Part shown: positions 51,874 to 59,853 of the stretch, in pieces
How positions within the stretch are numbered: the first letter of the stretch is position 1
How the letters are laid out: each line of letters begins with the position of its first letter
Assembly: GCF_029960815.1 (NCBI RefSeq)
Contig: NZ_JASBRE010000014.1
Location: forward strand, 86,154 to 150,153
DNA length: 64,000 nt
From: Pseudomonas sp. AL03
Lineage (GTDB): Bacteria; Pseudomonadota; Gammaproteobacteria; Pseudomonadales; Pseudomonadaceae
Direction: 5' to 3'
Translations under genes and position numbers: made by a program
Notes under the pieces: model-generated
What the model saw: only the letters and a program-made list of their open reading frames with translations
Told to the model about the DNA's origin: nothing
Databases searched by the model: none

Positions 51874-52262
51874 GCTGATTTTGGAGGGTCTCAGGGTGGG
51901 TACTGGCCGGACGGTTACGGCCAAGCCGTGATCAGTTACATCATTTAAAGGAAATCGCGCTGAATGGAATAAATCCATAAATGTTTCATGCTCACTTCGA
52001 CTTTCAGATAGAAAATGGTATCGCGAAACTCTGGAGTGAAAAGTCTCATCTGGCATGGATTTTGTTCGTCTAGCGCTCAGGTGATTTATTTTATTTGATG
52101 GGCGCTGAGAAGCAAGCGCCTACACGGAGATTCGCTACTTTGCAACATGGATTTTGGATGCGGCGACCAGTGTCAAGTCGCCAAAGACTGGAAATTGATG
52201 AGATGAGTGTGGTTTTTTGTGTCTGAAGTATCAGTGATTCAGGTAGTGGCAAGCTATGCGAT

Positions 52263-53234
52263 TTATTGACTCTGCATTGTGCTCATATCCATTTTCATTT
52301 CAATATCCATTTGCATTTCTGGACTCAGCGTTCCTAACCAAGCGACAAGGCACACTATCACTATTGCAACGGAGAACTCCAGCGTCATACTACGTCGTAA
52401 AGCGTTGACGGCGACAACGTGGTCCCCTTCCTTGATTGAGCGCGCTAATAGCGGGCTCAAATGGAAGCGATTTAGCGTCGCCAATATGATCATCCCTGCG
52501 AAGAGTAAAACCTTCAGAAATAGAAGCATGCCATAGTTAGTGAGCATCACCTCGTCCAGGGTTGGACCTACAATGAAAAGGTAATTTGCTATTCCAGTAA
52601 TGCTTAAAATCACAACGATCAGCGCACCAGCTGATTCAAATCCAGTCAGGACACGGGAGAGAGTCCGTACTTCCTGTCCGCCGTTTAGTCCCTTCGCACG
52701 CAGTAGTAAAGCGAATGCGGCCAGTGCTCCCATCCAACCGCCGGCAGCCAAAAGGTGAAGGATATCACTAGTGAAGTGTATATAACGACGATTGCCTTCG
52801 TCCATAGCGCCATGCCCTGTCCACGCCAGGGTAGCGAGAGCTATAGCACCGAAGACGGTAACCGCCCATAGACTGAGTGTTGGAAAGCGCTTGTTAAGTG
52901 TGACGGCAATACCTGCCAGTATAAGTACTGCTATTCGGACCATCCAAGTGAGCCCGACGTCGGTGCCAGTAAGAACCATTTCGAAGATGTGGTGGTGAAG
53001 TTCCATAAATTCTGAAACGCCGCTCATTGCTTTCGCAAGTAACAACATAGCGGCAAGAGACAGAAGTACACCAACAAATGCGGCACCGAAAAGGAGCGAC
53101 TCAAAGTTAAAGACAGCGCCGGATACCCGTTCCTTGCCCCTGAGGCTATACAAGCCAAAAATGGCTAATCCAAACAGCAGCATCAGGTCTAAGTATAGAG
53201 CGAAGCGAAGGGCGATGTTGATTGAGTCGCTCAT
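52263..53234 (-). CDS. copD: Copper resistance membrane protein CopD
   Basis: 323 residues with about eight membrane segments. CopD-like stretches: LHHHIFEMVLTGTDVGLTWM, WTGHGAMDEGNRRYIHFTSD, ILHLLAAGGWMGALAAF and TGIANYLFIVGPTLDEVMLT. Rich in His and Met, ending MQMDIEMKMDMSTMQSQ. Pairs with CopC, 3 bp upstream, for copper uptake into the cytoplasm or handling in the periplasm. Confidence 0.9.
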   Translation of the reverse strand: MSDSINIALRFALYLDLMLLFGLAIFGLYSLRGKERVSGAVFNFESLLFGAAFVGVLLSLAAMLLLAKAMSGVSEFMELHHHIFEMVLTGTDVGLTWMVRIAVLILAGIAVTLNKRFPTLSLWAVTVFGAIALATLAWTGHGAMDEGNRRYIHFTSDILHLLAAGGWMGALAAFALLLRAKGLNGGQEVRTLSRVLTGFESAGALIVVILSITGIANYLFIVGPTLDEVMLTNYGMLLFLKVLLFAGMIILATLNRFHLSPLLARSIKEGDHVVAVNALRRSMTLEFSVAIVIVCLVAWLGTLSPEMQMDIEMKMDMSTMQSQ

Positions 53235-53237
53235 GAA

Positions 53238-53621
53238 TCATTTCACTTTAAAAGAGAAGTTGCCTGTGATGGGGTGGGTGTCGGAAGAGACCGCTCGCCA
53301 TTCGACCTTATAAGTACCGGTGGTTAGCGGAGCTGCGGGTGTGATAACCATCATTTTCGGGTCGTCGCCACCTGCGACGCCTGCTTTAACACCCATGGGG
53401 GAATTTGGCATACCCGGCATGTCAGTCATGATCAGCTTAGCCCCCGAAAACTGTGTCGTTAGGTTCTCCGAGAAGTGCAATTCGATCTTGGAAGGTGCCG
53501 CAGACGTCGAGCCTTCCGCCGGGGTAGAAGACACCAGCTTGGGATGCGCCTGGGCGATAGCGCTCACGAGCAAACCGGCGGTAAGTACAACAGCTACGGT
53601 AGTAGTTTTAAAGAAAGACAT
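53238..53621 (-). CDS. copC: Periplasmic copper-binding protein CopC
   Basis: 127 residues with signal peptide ending QAHPKL. The mature protein starts with the copper-binding His (AHPKLVSSTPAEGS), and the second site is near the end (VSSDTHPITGNFSFKVK). A Met-rich loop (MTDMPGMPNSPMG) binds Cu(I). Strong ribosome-binding site (GAGGAG). The upstream stretch 53622-53861 contains no gene and should hold the copCD promoter. Confidence 0.92.
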   Translation of the reverse strand: MSFFKTTTVAVVLTAGLLVSAIAQAHPKLVSSTPAEGSTSAAPSKIELHFSENLTTQFSGAKLIMTDMPGMPNSPMGVKAGVAGGDDPKMMVITPAAPLTTGTYKVEWRAVSSDTHPITGNFSFKVK

Positions 53622-53861
53622 GCAAGACTCCTCACAGCATAAGCTGTTGGTTCGAGGTTTGGTGGAGTAGATCTAATTTTTACTTCTCAATTCCGGTTCA
53701 AAACCACAGGCGAATACCAAGCGTATGTCGCCTACTGAAGCTAGGTAACAGATCAGGGTGACCGCGCTATAGAGCTAGGACACGATGCCACATGACTGCC
53801 GACTGTTGGATTACATTTCAGTAAGCTTTGCGCGTGCTCTCTGGTCCAGAATTGTAGGGTG

Positions 53862-55238
53862 TCATCCGGCACTCGGAAGTTCCATGTGGAAGGCTGTTTT
53901 TCCATTGAATGAGGTACACCAGATCTTGCCTTCATGGGCTTCTATGATCGACCGCGTAATTGAGAGCCCCAGCCCAGCGTTGCTGGGGCTTCCTTCGCGC
54001 CGGGCCGGATCTGCGCGGTAGAAGCGATCGAAGAGCTTTTCAAGGTGCTCGGGCGCGATGGTCTCTCCAGGGTTTTCGACCGTCACTATTGTCGATGTGT
54101 TTTTTTGTTGGATGTCGATCCTGATGGTTCGTCCCTCAGGGGTGTAACGTAGAGCGTTCGACAGCAAGTTCGAGATGGCTCTGTGCAACATCAACACGTC
54201 ACCCCGGACACGTCCTGCTCCCGAAACAGTCAATTCGATACCGCGCTCATCCGCGAGCAGGCGGTAGTATTCGAGCAGTTTCTCCACGACGTCCAGTAGG
54301 TCTATCGGTTTGTTCTCAGGCTTGATCAATCCGTTATCGGACTTCGCCAGGAAGAGCATGTCATCAATCATCCGCGACATACGTTTCAATTCATCCAGAT
54401 TCGAATACAGATTGTTTTCGTAGTCCTCAGTATCCCTCTTCCTAGAGAGCACCACTTCGGTATGGGTCATCAGGTTGCTGAGCGGGGTGCGCAACTCGTG
54501 AGCAATGTCCGCTGAAAAATTTGATAGCCGGACAAAAGCATCATCCAGCCGGGATAACATCGCATTGAACGAGGACACCATCTGTTGCAGCTCTTTTGGG
54601 ACCAGCGCCAAGGGGATGCGTTCTTTCAGTGATTTGGCTGACATCGACGCCGCGACCATGGTCACCTGACGAATAGGACGCATGCCACTGCGTGCAACCA
54701 TCCAGCCTAAAGTGGCGCTGACGAGCGCACTGATCACCAGCCCTACCCAGAACCATCGCTGGAGCGTCTCGAAGAAGGACATGTGTTGAGTAACATCAAA
54801 GATCAAAATTACGGTCAACGGCTTGTTCTGACCGGTGACCGTCGCTGGTGCGGTCAAACCACGGAACATCTGCTCCTGGTCCTGCCATTCCCACACAGTG
54901 TTGTTTGTCGTCGAGATGAACTCTTTCGGAACATTTACTGGCCCTGGATCAGCGAAAATCAGCCTCCCGTCACTGTCAAGGATCAGGGCCGTCAAATCAC
55001 GGTGAGCTCCGAGCAAAGCCTGCAACTCGGGCTTTAACTCGTCGAATTGATCGATACTATTCAGCTCTCCCAAAATTCTTTGGGTCGAGTGGAGTTTTTC
55101 GTTCAGGGCCTGCTGATCGAGCATTAAGAAGTGATGCCGGCTGAGGTTATTAAAGCTGAGCCCGGCGACGGTTAGCACCGCCGTTACCGCAAGCATGAAC
55201 ATCAGGCTCATGCGTGTAGTCAGGGATAGACGGTTCAT
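53862..55238 (-). CDS. copS: Copper-type sensor histidine kinase CopS
   Basis: 458 residues. Two membrane segments (residues about 12-30 and 160-180), periplasmic sensor loop between, HAMP (WMVARSGMRPIRQVTMVAAS), HisKA box FSADIAHELRTPLSNLMTHT with the phosphorylated His, ATPase N box NLLSNALRYTPEG and G2 box NAGLGLSITRSIIEAHEG. Belongs to the heavy-metal sensor kinases. Overlaps copR by 4 bp (ATGA). Confidence 0.92.
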   Translation of the reverse strand: MNRLSLTTRMSLMFMLAVTAVLTVAGLSFNNLSRHHFLMLDQQALNEKLHSTQRILGELNSIDQFDELKPELQALLGAHRDLTALILDSDGRLIFADPGPVNVPKEFISTTNNTVWEWQDQEQMFRGLTAPATVTGQNKPLTVILIFDVTQHMSFFETLQRWFWVGLVISALVSATLGWMVARSGMRPIRQVTMVAASMSAKSLKERIPLALVPKELQQMVSSFNAMLSRLDDAFVRLSNFSADIAHELRTPLSNLMTHTEVVLSRKRDTEDYENNLYSNLDELKRMSRMIDDMLFLAKSDNGLIKPENKPIDLLDVVEKLLEYYRLLADERGIELTVSGAGRVRGDVLMLHRAISNLLSNALRYTPEGRTIRIDIQQKNTSTIVTVENPGETIAPEHLEKLFDRFYRADPARREGSPSNAGLGLSITRSIIEAHEGKIWCTSFNGKTAFHMELPSAG

Positions 55239-55930
55239 TCCGATTCCGATTCCGAAGCCGGTGCATCGAGCATGTAGCCCATGCCGCGGCAGGTCTGGAT
55301 CAGCTTGACCTCAAACTCGTCATCAATCTTCGCCCTAAGCCTTCGCACCGCAACCTCGATTACGTTGGTATCGCTGTCGAAGTTCATGTCCCAGACTTGC
55401 GAGGCAATGAGCGACTTCGGCAGCACTTCGCCTCGGCGCCGGAGCAGCAGTTCCAGCAGCGCAAACTCTTTGGCCGTAAGATCTATGCGTTTACCTCCCC
55501 GAATAGCCCGGCGCTTGAGCAGATCTACCTCTAGATCAGCCAATTTCATATGGGTTGGTGAGGCTACGTTATTACCACGACGTAGCAGCGTCCTGACCCG
55601 AGCCAGCAATTCAGAAAATGCGAAAGGTTTGATTAGGTAATCATCAGCTCCGAGCTCAAGACCCTTGACTCGATCTTCAACACGGTCTCGCGCAGTCAGA
55701 AAAAGTACCGGGACGTCCTTCCCTGACAAACGCACCTTCTGAAGGACTTCCCACCCATCCAGTCCCGGCATCATGACATCCAGAATCAGCAGGTCATATG
55801 CTTCGCTCAGGGCGTGTTGAAGGGCCTCGGTGCCGTTGGTGAAACGATCAACATTAAACCCCGCCTCAGTCAGGCCCTGTTGCAAATAGATACCTATTTT
55901 CGGTTCGTCTTCAGCAACCAGAAGTCTCAT
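55235..55930 (-). CDS. copR: Copper-type response regulator CopR
   Basis: 231 residues. Receiver domain with the phospho-accepting Asp in DLLILDVMMPGLDGW and a switch Lys near 100 (DYLIKPFAFSELLARVR); OmpR-type winged helix (LTAKEFALLELLLRRRGEVL, DTNVIEVAVRRLRAKID). A matching cop box lies about 60 bp upstream between copR and the divergent copper operon, consistent with autoregulation. Confidence 0.92.
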   Translation of the reverse strand: MRLLVAEDEPKIGIYLQQGLTEAGFNVDRFTNGTEALQHALSEAYDLLILDVMMPGLDGWEVLQKVRLSGKDVPVLFLTARDRVEDRVKGLELGADDYLIKPFAFSELLARVRTLLRRGNNVASPTHMKLADLEVDLLKRRAIRGGKRIDLTAKEFALLELLLRRRGEVLPKSLIASQVWDMNFDSDTNVIEVAVRRLRAKIDDEFEVKLIQTCRGMGYMLDAPASESESE

Positions 55931-55992
55931 GGGGTGGCTCTCGAAGTGATAATGGGCTGAGTTTGCATTGAATAGGTCCCGCCAACCAGAAG

Positions 55993-56008
55993 CTGACAGA
56001 AATGTAAT
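55993..56008. promoter_or_regulatory. cop box (CopR binding site)
   Basis: CTGACAGAAATGTAAT matches the cop box described upstream of copper-inducible operons in Pseudomonas. It lies between copR (leftward) and the Met-rich copper protein gene (rightward). CopR-P should activate from it in copper excess. Confidence 0.75.
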
Positions 56009-56053
56009 CCTGGCTTCAGGTGGATGTCAGCCAGCGTTGTCTAGGGTTGGATC

Positions 56054-56386
56054 ATGAGCACTTTCAACTCGGCCTCGGTATGGGCTGAGGGCGGCGGAGA
56101 TCGAGTGATGGAACGCATGGAAAACATGGAAAACATGCGGGATGTAGCCGAAGTCGTTCTGGTGCAAGCCGAAAAAGCCCCCGAGGGACAACGCCTTGCG
56201 TACATGAAAGAGCATATGGACATGCTTAGCAATCTCATGAGCGAACTTCATAAAGATCATCCCGACGCGTCGATGACACCTCGACAGCATCTTGCCTGGA
56301 TGGAGAAGCACGACAAAATCGTCGATGACGTTCTGAGCCAAATGCAACGTGAGCACAAACTGATGCTTTCAGAGAAGCATCCGTAA
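56054..56386 (+). CDS. Met/His-rich small protein of the copper operon
   Basis: 110 residues. Met-rich and His-rich: MERMENMENMRDVAEVV, AYMKEHMDMLSNLMSELHKD and AWMEKHDKIVDDVLSQMQRE. No signal peptide is visible in this frame, although relatives in Pseudomonas copper operons usually have one, so the N-terminus may be altered. Directly after the cop box, so a first operon gene. Copper binding is inferred from composition and context. Confidence 0.6.
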   Translation: MSTFNSASVWAEGGGDRVMERMENMENMRDVAEVVLVQAEKAPEGQRLAYMKEHMDMLSNLMSELHKDHPDASMTPRQHLAWMEKHDKIVDDVLSQMQREHKLMLSEKHP

Positions 56387-56551
56387 AGGCTCTATGTTCA
56401 TGGTTTTCCGTGCCTCATCAGGTTCAAACGGCGTCGCTTAGACGCCGAGTTTTATTTCAGATACTGACCGAAAGTAGTGTTCAGGTCAGTTAACTGGCAA
56501 CTCAGTCTCCTTAGCATAACCCCTGCTACTCACTTTCACTTTGAGGTCTCT

Positions 56552-57088
56552 ATGAAAGCGAAATTTGCTATCCCGGTTTGCGCTGCAATAACTTTTTTCC
56601 TCGGTTCTACAGCCATGGCCAGCGTTGGTCACGGGAAAGATGACATTGGTCAGCCTGGAGTATCGGCCGAGGTTACCCGCACGGTTGAAGTGAAAATGGG
56701 CGATATCTCCTTTGAGCCCAAAAACATAGATGTTAAACCTGGAGAGACGGTTCGCTTCGTTCTGCGCAACGAAGGCTCGCTGCTACATGAATTCAACATC
56801 GCCAAAGCAGCTGCTCATGCCGCGCATCAAAAAGAGATGGCCGCTATGCTCCAGAACGGCACGCTCAGTCCTACCGGAAAAGGGCAAGCCATGAGCGATA
56901 TGGGGCACAGCATGGGGGGGATGAAGATGGTCGGGATGGCGCACAACGACCCGAACAGTGTTCTGATCGAACCTGGAACAACCAAAGAGCTTATCTGGAC
57001 CTTTTCCAAGACCACAGGCCTGGAGTTTGCCTGCAACGTTCCGGGCCATTATCAGTCGGGAATGGTGGGTCAGTTTGACGTGAAGTAA
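56552..57088 (+). CDS. Periplasmic cupredoxin (CopI-like blue copper protein)
   Basis: 178 residues with signal peptide (IPVCAAITFFLGSTAMASVG). Plastocyanin-like fold with the type 1 copper ligands visible: His in GSLLHEFNIAKA, Cys and His in FACNVPGHYQSGM with the axial Met. A His/Met-rich insert (MSDMGHSMGGMKMVGMAHND) is common in copper tolerance cupredoxins. The start at 56552 is preferred because it begins the signal peptide. Likely exports or detoxifies Cu(I) in the periplasm. Confidence 0.88.
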   Translation: MKAKFAIPVCAAITFFLGSTAMASVGHGKDDIGQPGVSAEVTRTVEVKMGDISFEPKNIDVKPGETVRFVLRNEGSLLHEFNIAKAAAHAAHQKEMAAMLQNGTLSPTGKGQAMSDMGHSMGGMKMVGMAHNDPNSVLIEPGTTKELIWTFSKTTGLEFACNVPGHYQSGMVGQFDVK

Positions 57089-57185
57089 ACGCGGCTTGAT
57101 CGATATCACAGCCTCAGAGCGAGCGTTGACTACTCTGAGTCGCAGACGTCACCGCAGCTCTTGCCAGGACACTGAGGACCACATC

Positions 57186-57437
57186 ATGACTAACCATCCG
57201 CATTCGGTTGGACATTCGCCTTCTTCCTTCTGGAGGAGCAAAACAGGTGTCGTACTGATCATGCTGGTTGCGATCGGTGTTTTCTACGTCGTCCGGGAAC
57301 ACTTCGGCCACATTTCACCTTATCTGCCCTATCTGATCCTGTTGATCTGCCCGTTGATGCATTTTTTCGGGCACGGTCACGGCGGCCATGGTCGACACGT
57401 GAGCTCGGAATCCAACAAGGACGATAAAGGGAACTAG
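57186..57437 (+). CDS. DUF2933 membrane protein of the copper operon
   Basis: 83 residues, ATG at 57186. Two membrane segments (GVVLIMLVAIGVFYVV and PYLPYLILLICPLMHFF) and a His-rich C-terminal side (GHGHGGHGRH). DUF2933 proteins often occur in copper and other metal clusters. The gap to the cupredoxin gene is 97 bp with no gene. Confidence 0.78.
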   Translation: MTNHPHSVGHSPSSFWRSKTGVVLIMLVAIGVFYVVREHFGHISPYLPYLILLICPLMHFFGHGHGGHGRHVSSESNKDDKGN

Positions 57438-57439
57438 TC

Positions 57440-57770
57440 ATGTCTAACACCACGAGTTACCGAGGTCATGATCACGTTCATCCGATAAAATCTCACGTTA
57501 TGCTGCGAATCCGTCGGGTCCCAATCCCGCTGGTAACACCGAGCCCGCGGCTGAGCCACCGCTGGGCACTGAATACACTTGCCCCATGCACCCAGAGATA
57601 CGACAACCAGGCCCCGGCAGCTGTCCTAAATGCGGCATGGAATTAGAACCTGCGATGCCAAGGCTGAAACGGAGGAAAACCCCGAGCTCAGGATTTCACC
57701 CGTTGCTTCTGGTGGTCGTTGCCATTAACCGTAATCGTGACCGTGCTCGCCATGGCGGACACTCCTTTGT
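57440..57770 (+). pseudogene. copA P-type ATPase remnant
   Basis: The reading frame is broken: MSNTTSYRGHDHVHPI starts it, then another frame gives NTEPAAEPPLGTEYTCPMHP, EIRQPGPGSCPKCGMELEPA (the heavy-metal binding domain found at the N-terminus of CopA ATPases), then DFTRCFWWSLPLTVIVTVLA, the first membrane segment. The remaining 650 codons are missing. The remnant ends at the ATGGC that starts the copper chaperone. Confidence 0.78.
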
Positions 57771-57966
57771 TTGTCTTAGACGTATCGGGCATTGGTTGCG
57801 GTAGCTGTGTTAGCAAAATTACCAAAGCCATTCAGTCGTTGGATAGCGAGGCAGCGGTTTCGGTCGACCGTGCTATCGGCAAGGTCAACGTTGAAGCATT
57901 GAAAGCCCAGAGCGGGTCCGCGCTGCTGTTGAAGCGTTGGGTTTTCCTTCCAAGGTCAGCGCCTGA
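57752..57966 (+). pseudogene. Copper chaperone/HMA-domain gene, frameshifted near its end
   Basis: From the ATG at 57752: MADTPLFVLDVSGIGCGSCV with the metal-binding GxGCGSC motif, then SLDSEAAVSVDRAIGKVNVE. After KAQSGSALLL the normal ending (VEALGFPSKVSA, stop 57964) lies in the next frame, so the protein here would instead end RWVFLPRSAPECADLLQR at 57991. The start overlaps the copA remnant. The fold core is kept, so partial function is possible. Confidence 0.65.
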
Positions 57967-58017
57967 GTGCGCTGATCTGCTCCAGCGTTAACGCCCACAT
58001 GCACAATTCTCTTGGGC

Positions 58018-58293
58018 TCATTTCAGATATGAGCGCAGGGCCGAGATGACCTGATCCAGGTCTTCTTGACGTTGTTCTGGTGTGACGGCTTCAGCCCCCA
58101 GATGCTCACGGATATGCCCTTCAAGCACCTCTGCCATCAATCCGTTCACCGCGCCCCTCACCGCTGCGATCTGTTGCAAAACAGCGGAGCACTCCACCTC
58201 TTGTTCCAGCGCACGCTCCAGCGCCTCTGCTTGTCCCTTGATGCGTCTGACACGAGTCAGCAGTCGTTTCTTGTCGTGAATGGTATGTGGCAT
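58018..58293 (-). CDS. dmeR: CsoR/RcnR-family metal-sensing repressor (DmeR-like)
   Basis: 91 residues, all-helical DUF156 family. MPHTIHDKKRLLTRVRRIKG at the start, CSAVLQQIAAVRGAVNGLMA and LEGHIREHLG. The conserved His3, Cys near 35 and His near 60 are metal ligands in RcnR/FrmR. Divergent from a DmeF-type transporter, like dmeR-dmeF of Agrobacterium, where the protein represses dmeF until cobalt or nickel binds. FrmR-type aldehyde sensing is an alternative. Confidence 0.8.
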   Translation of the reverse strand: MPHTIHDKKRLLTRVRRIKGQAEALERALEQEVECSAVLQQIAAVRGAVNGLMAEVLEGHIREHLGAEAVTPEQRQEDLDQVISALRSYLK

Positions 58294-58317
58294 GCGGCGG
58301 TACCTTCTTCAAGTATC

Positions 58318-58336
58318 TATACTGGGGTATAGTATA
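58318..58336. promoter_or_regulatory. Operator palindrome in the dmeR/dmeF intergenic region
   Basis: TATACTGGGGTATAGTATA: the arms TATACT and AGTATA flank a GGGG core, as in RcnR/DmeR/FrmR-type operators. Located 25 bp from dmeR and 30 bp from dmeF starts, so one protein could repress both. Confidence 0.7.
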
Positions 58337-58365
58337 TTTTTGCTCATTAAGCAGGACTGCAACCC

Positions 58366-59292
58366 ATGTCATCTCCAGCAATCTCCGACGGTCAGGGCCA
58401 CTCTCACGTTTTCGACGAGGGTAACCCCTTAGCTGAGAAAAACACTCGTCGAGCGATGATTCTAACTGCATTGATGATGGTTGCAGAGATTGCCGGTGGA
58501 TGGTTCTACAACTCAATGGCACTGCTTGCTGATGGCTGGCATATGAGCTCTCATGCCTTGGCCTTGGGACTCTCTGTCCTGGCTTATGCGGCTGCAAGAC
58601 GATTTTCCAATGACACCCGCTTTGCCTTCGGGACTTGGAAAATGGAAGTTCTAGGGGGTTACACCAGCGCGATCCTGCTGATCATGGTGGCGGGGTTGAT
58701 GCTCTATCAATCGATTGAACGGTTGATCTCCCCTTCTGCAATTCACTACGACCAGGCGATCGCTATCGGTGTTGTGGGATTACTCGTGAATATCGCCTGC
58801 GCCTGGTTACTCAAGGATGGTCATGCCCACACACATCACGACCACGATCATGGGCATGGGCATGGGCATCATGACTTGAACCTGCGTTCCGCTTACATGC
58901 ATGTATTGGCGGACGCCGCTACGTCGGTGCTGGCCATTCTGGCGTTGATCGGGGGCAAATTCTGGGGGGCGGCGTGGCTTGACCCAGTCATGGGCATAGT
59001 GGGTGCCGGATTGGTTGCGAGCTGGGCGTATGGTTTGATTCGTCAAACCAGCGGCGTATTGCTGGATGCGGAAATGGATTCCCCTGTCGTCGAAGAGGTC
59101 CGGGAAGTCATCGCCTCCAGCCCCATTTCTGCACAGATTAGTGACCTTCATGTATGGCGTGTAGGTAAAGGGAAATATGCCTGCATCCTGAGTTTGACGA
59201 CTGACCAAAATGCGACACCGGCTTACTTCAAAGACCTCTTGTCAGTGCATGAGGAACTGGTTCACATCACTGTTGAGCTTAACGCGGCCTAA
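58366..59292 (+). CDS. dmeF: Cation diffusion facilitator, Co/Ni efflux (DmeF-like)
   Basis: 308 residues, six membrane segments. Metal site in MALLADGWHMSSHALALGLS and HVLADAATSVLAILALIGGK; a His-rich loop (HAHTHHDHDHGHGHGHH, residues about 148-166) is typical of cobalt/nickel DmeF proteins. C-terminal cytoplasmic domain with DLHVWRVGKGKYACILSLTT. Divergent from dmeR; ends with a strong terminator. Confidence 0.88.
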   Translation: MSSPAISDGQGHSHVFDEGNPLAEKNTRRAMILTALMMVAEIAGGWFYNSMALLADGWHMSSHALALGLSVLAYAAARRFSNDTRFAFGTWKMEVLGGYTSAILLIMVAGLMLYQSIERLISPSAIHYDQAIAIGVVGLLVNIACAWLLKDGHAHTHHDHDHGHGHGHHDLNLRSAYMHVLADAATSVLAILALIGGKFWGAAWLDPVMGIVGAGLVASWAYGLIRQTSGVLLDAEMDSPVVEEVREVIASSPISAQISDLHVWRVGKGKYACILSLTTDQNATPAYFKDLLSVHEELVHITVELNAA

Positions 59293-59342
59293 AGCAAAGG
59301 CGTAACTGGCCTCCGCACGCGTGAAGAGGCCTGTTCACATTG

Positions 59343-59367
59343 AAGCCCAGCCCAGGGCTGGGCTTTT
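59343..59367 (+). terminator. Terminator after dmeF
   Basis: AAGCCCAGCC pairs with GGGCTGGGCTT around a short loop, followed by TTTT. Convergent with the small leftward peptide gene at 59373, so probably shared. Confidence 0.85.
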
Positions 59368-59372
59368 GCGAC

Positions 59373-59504
59373 TTAGTGGCAGTGGTAGTCGTTCGTCTTA
59401 TGGTTGCGATGGCAACCTTTTGAATCAGTGCCGCCGCTATGCGCGAAGGCAGCCATGGAAAAAATCGAGATAACGGAAGAGATCAGAAGGACAGATAGTT
59501 TCAT
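59373..59504 (-). CDS. Small secreted YHYH-type peptide, 43 residues
   Basis: MKLSVLLISSVISIFSMAAF, then AHSGGTDSKGCHRNHKTNDYHCH. The signal peptide is followed by a mature part of about 22 residues with four His and two Cys in the GCHxNHxTxxYHCH pattern found in small YHYH-domain proteins. It lies between two cobalt/nickel resistance modules, so a metal-binding role is plausible, but the family's function is unknown. Confidence 0.7.
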   Translation of the reverse strand: MKLSVLLISSVISIFSMAAFAHSGGTDSKGCHRNHKTNDYHCH

Positions 59505-59677
59505 TGGGCTAATTCCATGCTCAGGTTTTTATGAAGGGTGAGGACTCTCACGCCTTGCAGCGTATGGCTAAGTGCCTTCATTGAGCAAGTGTGCTTGCTT
59601 AGTCCCCTCAGCATTCGACGCGGTAAGTGACAGGACCTTTTCTTGAGCTAACACAGCCAATAGCTTAGGATCGCCTA

Positions 59678-59697
59678 ATATCCCCCTGGGGAGGATA
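59678..59697. promoter_or_regulatory. Operator-like palindrome before the nreB-type gene
   Basis: ATATCCCCCTGGGGAGGATA: GC-rich inverted repeat with a CCCCCTGGGG core, like the CsoR/RcnR-type operator at 61951-61971. Located 157 bp before the MFS gene start. Confidence 0.6.
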
Positions 59698-59853
59698 CGA
59701 ATGCTTCGCTCAAAGCTAAGCCATTAGTCCTTTGCGGTTGAGAAGTTCTGCAACCTTTCTCGGCAAAGATGGGCTTGGTCCTTGACGTCGGCGTCGTGAT
59801 AAGTATTCGTCGTAAACCCTCCTGACCAAGCGCTTGGCCGCCCGAGACTTCAA

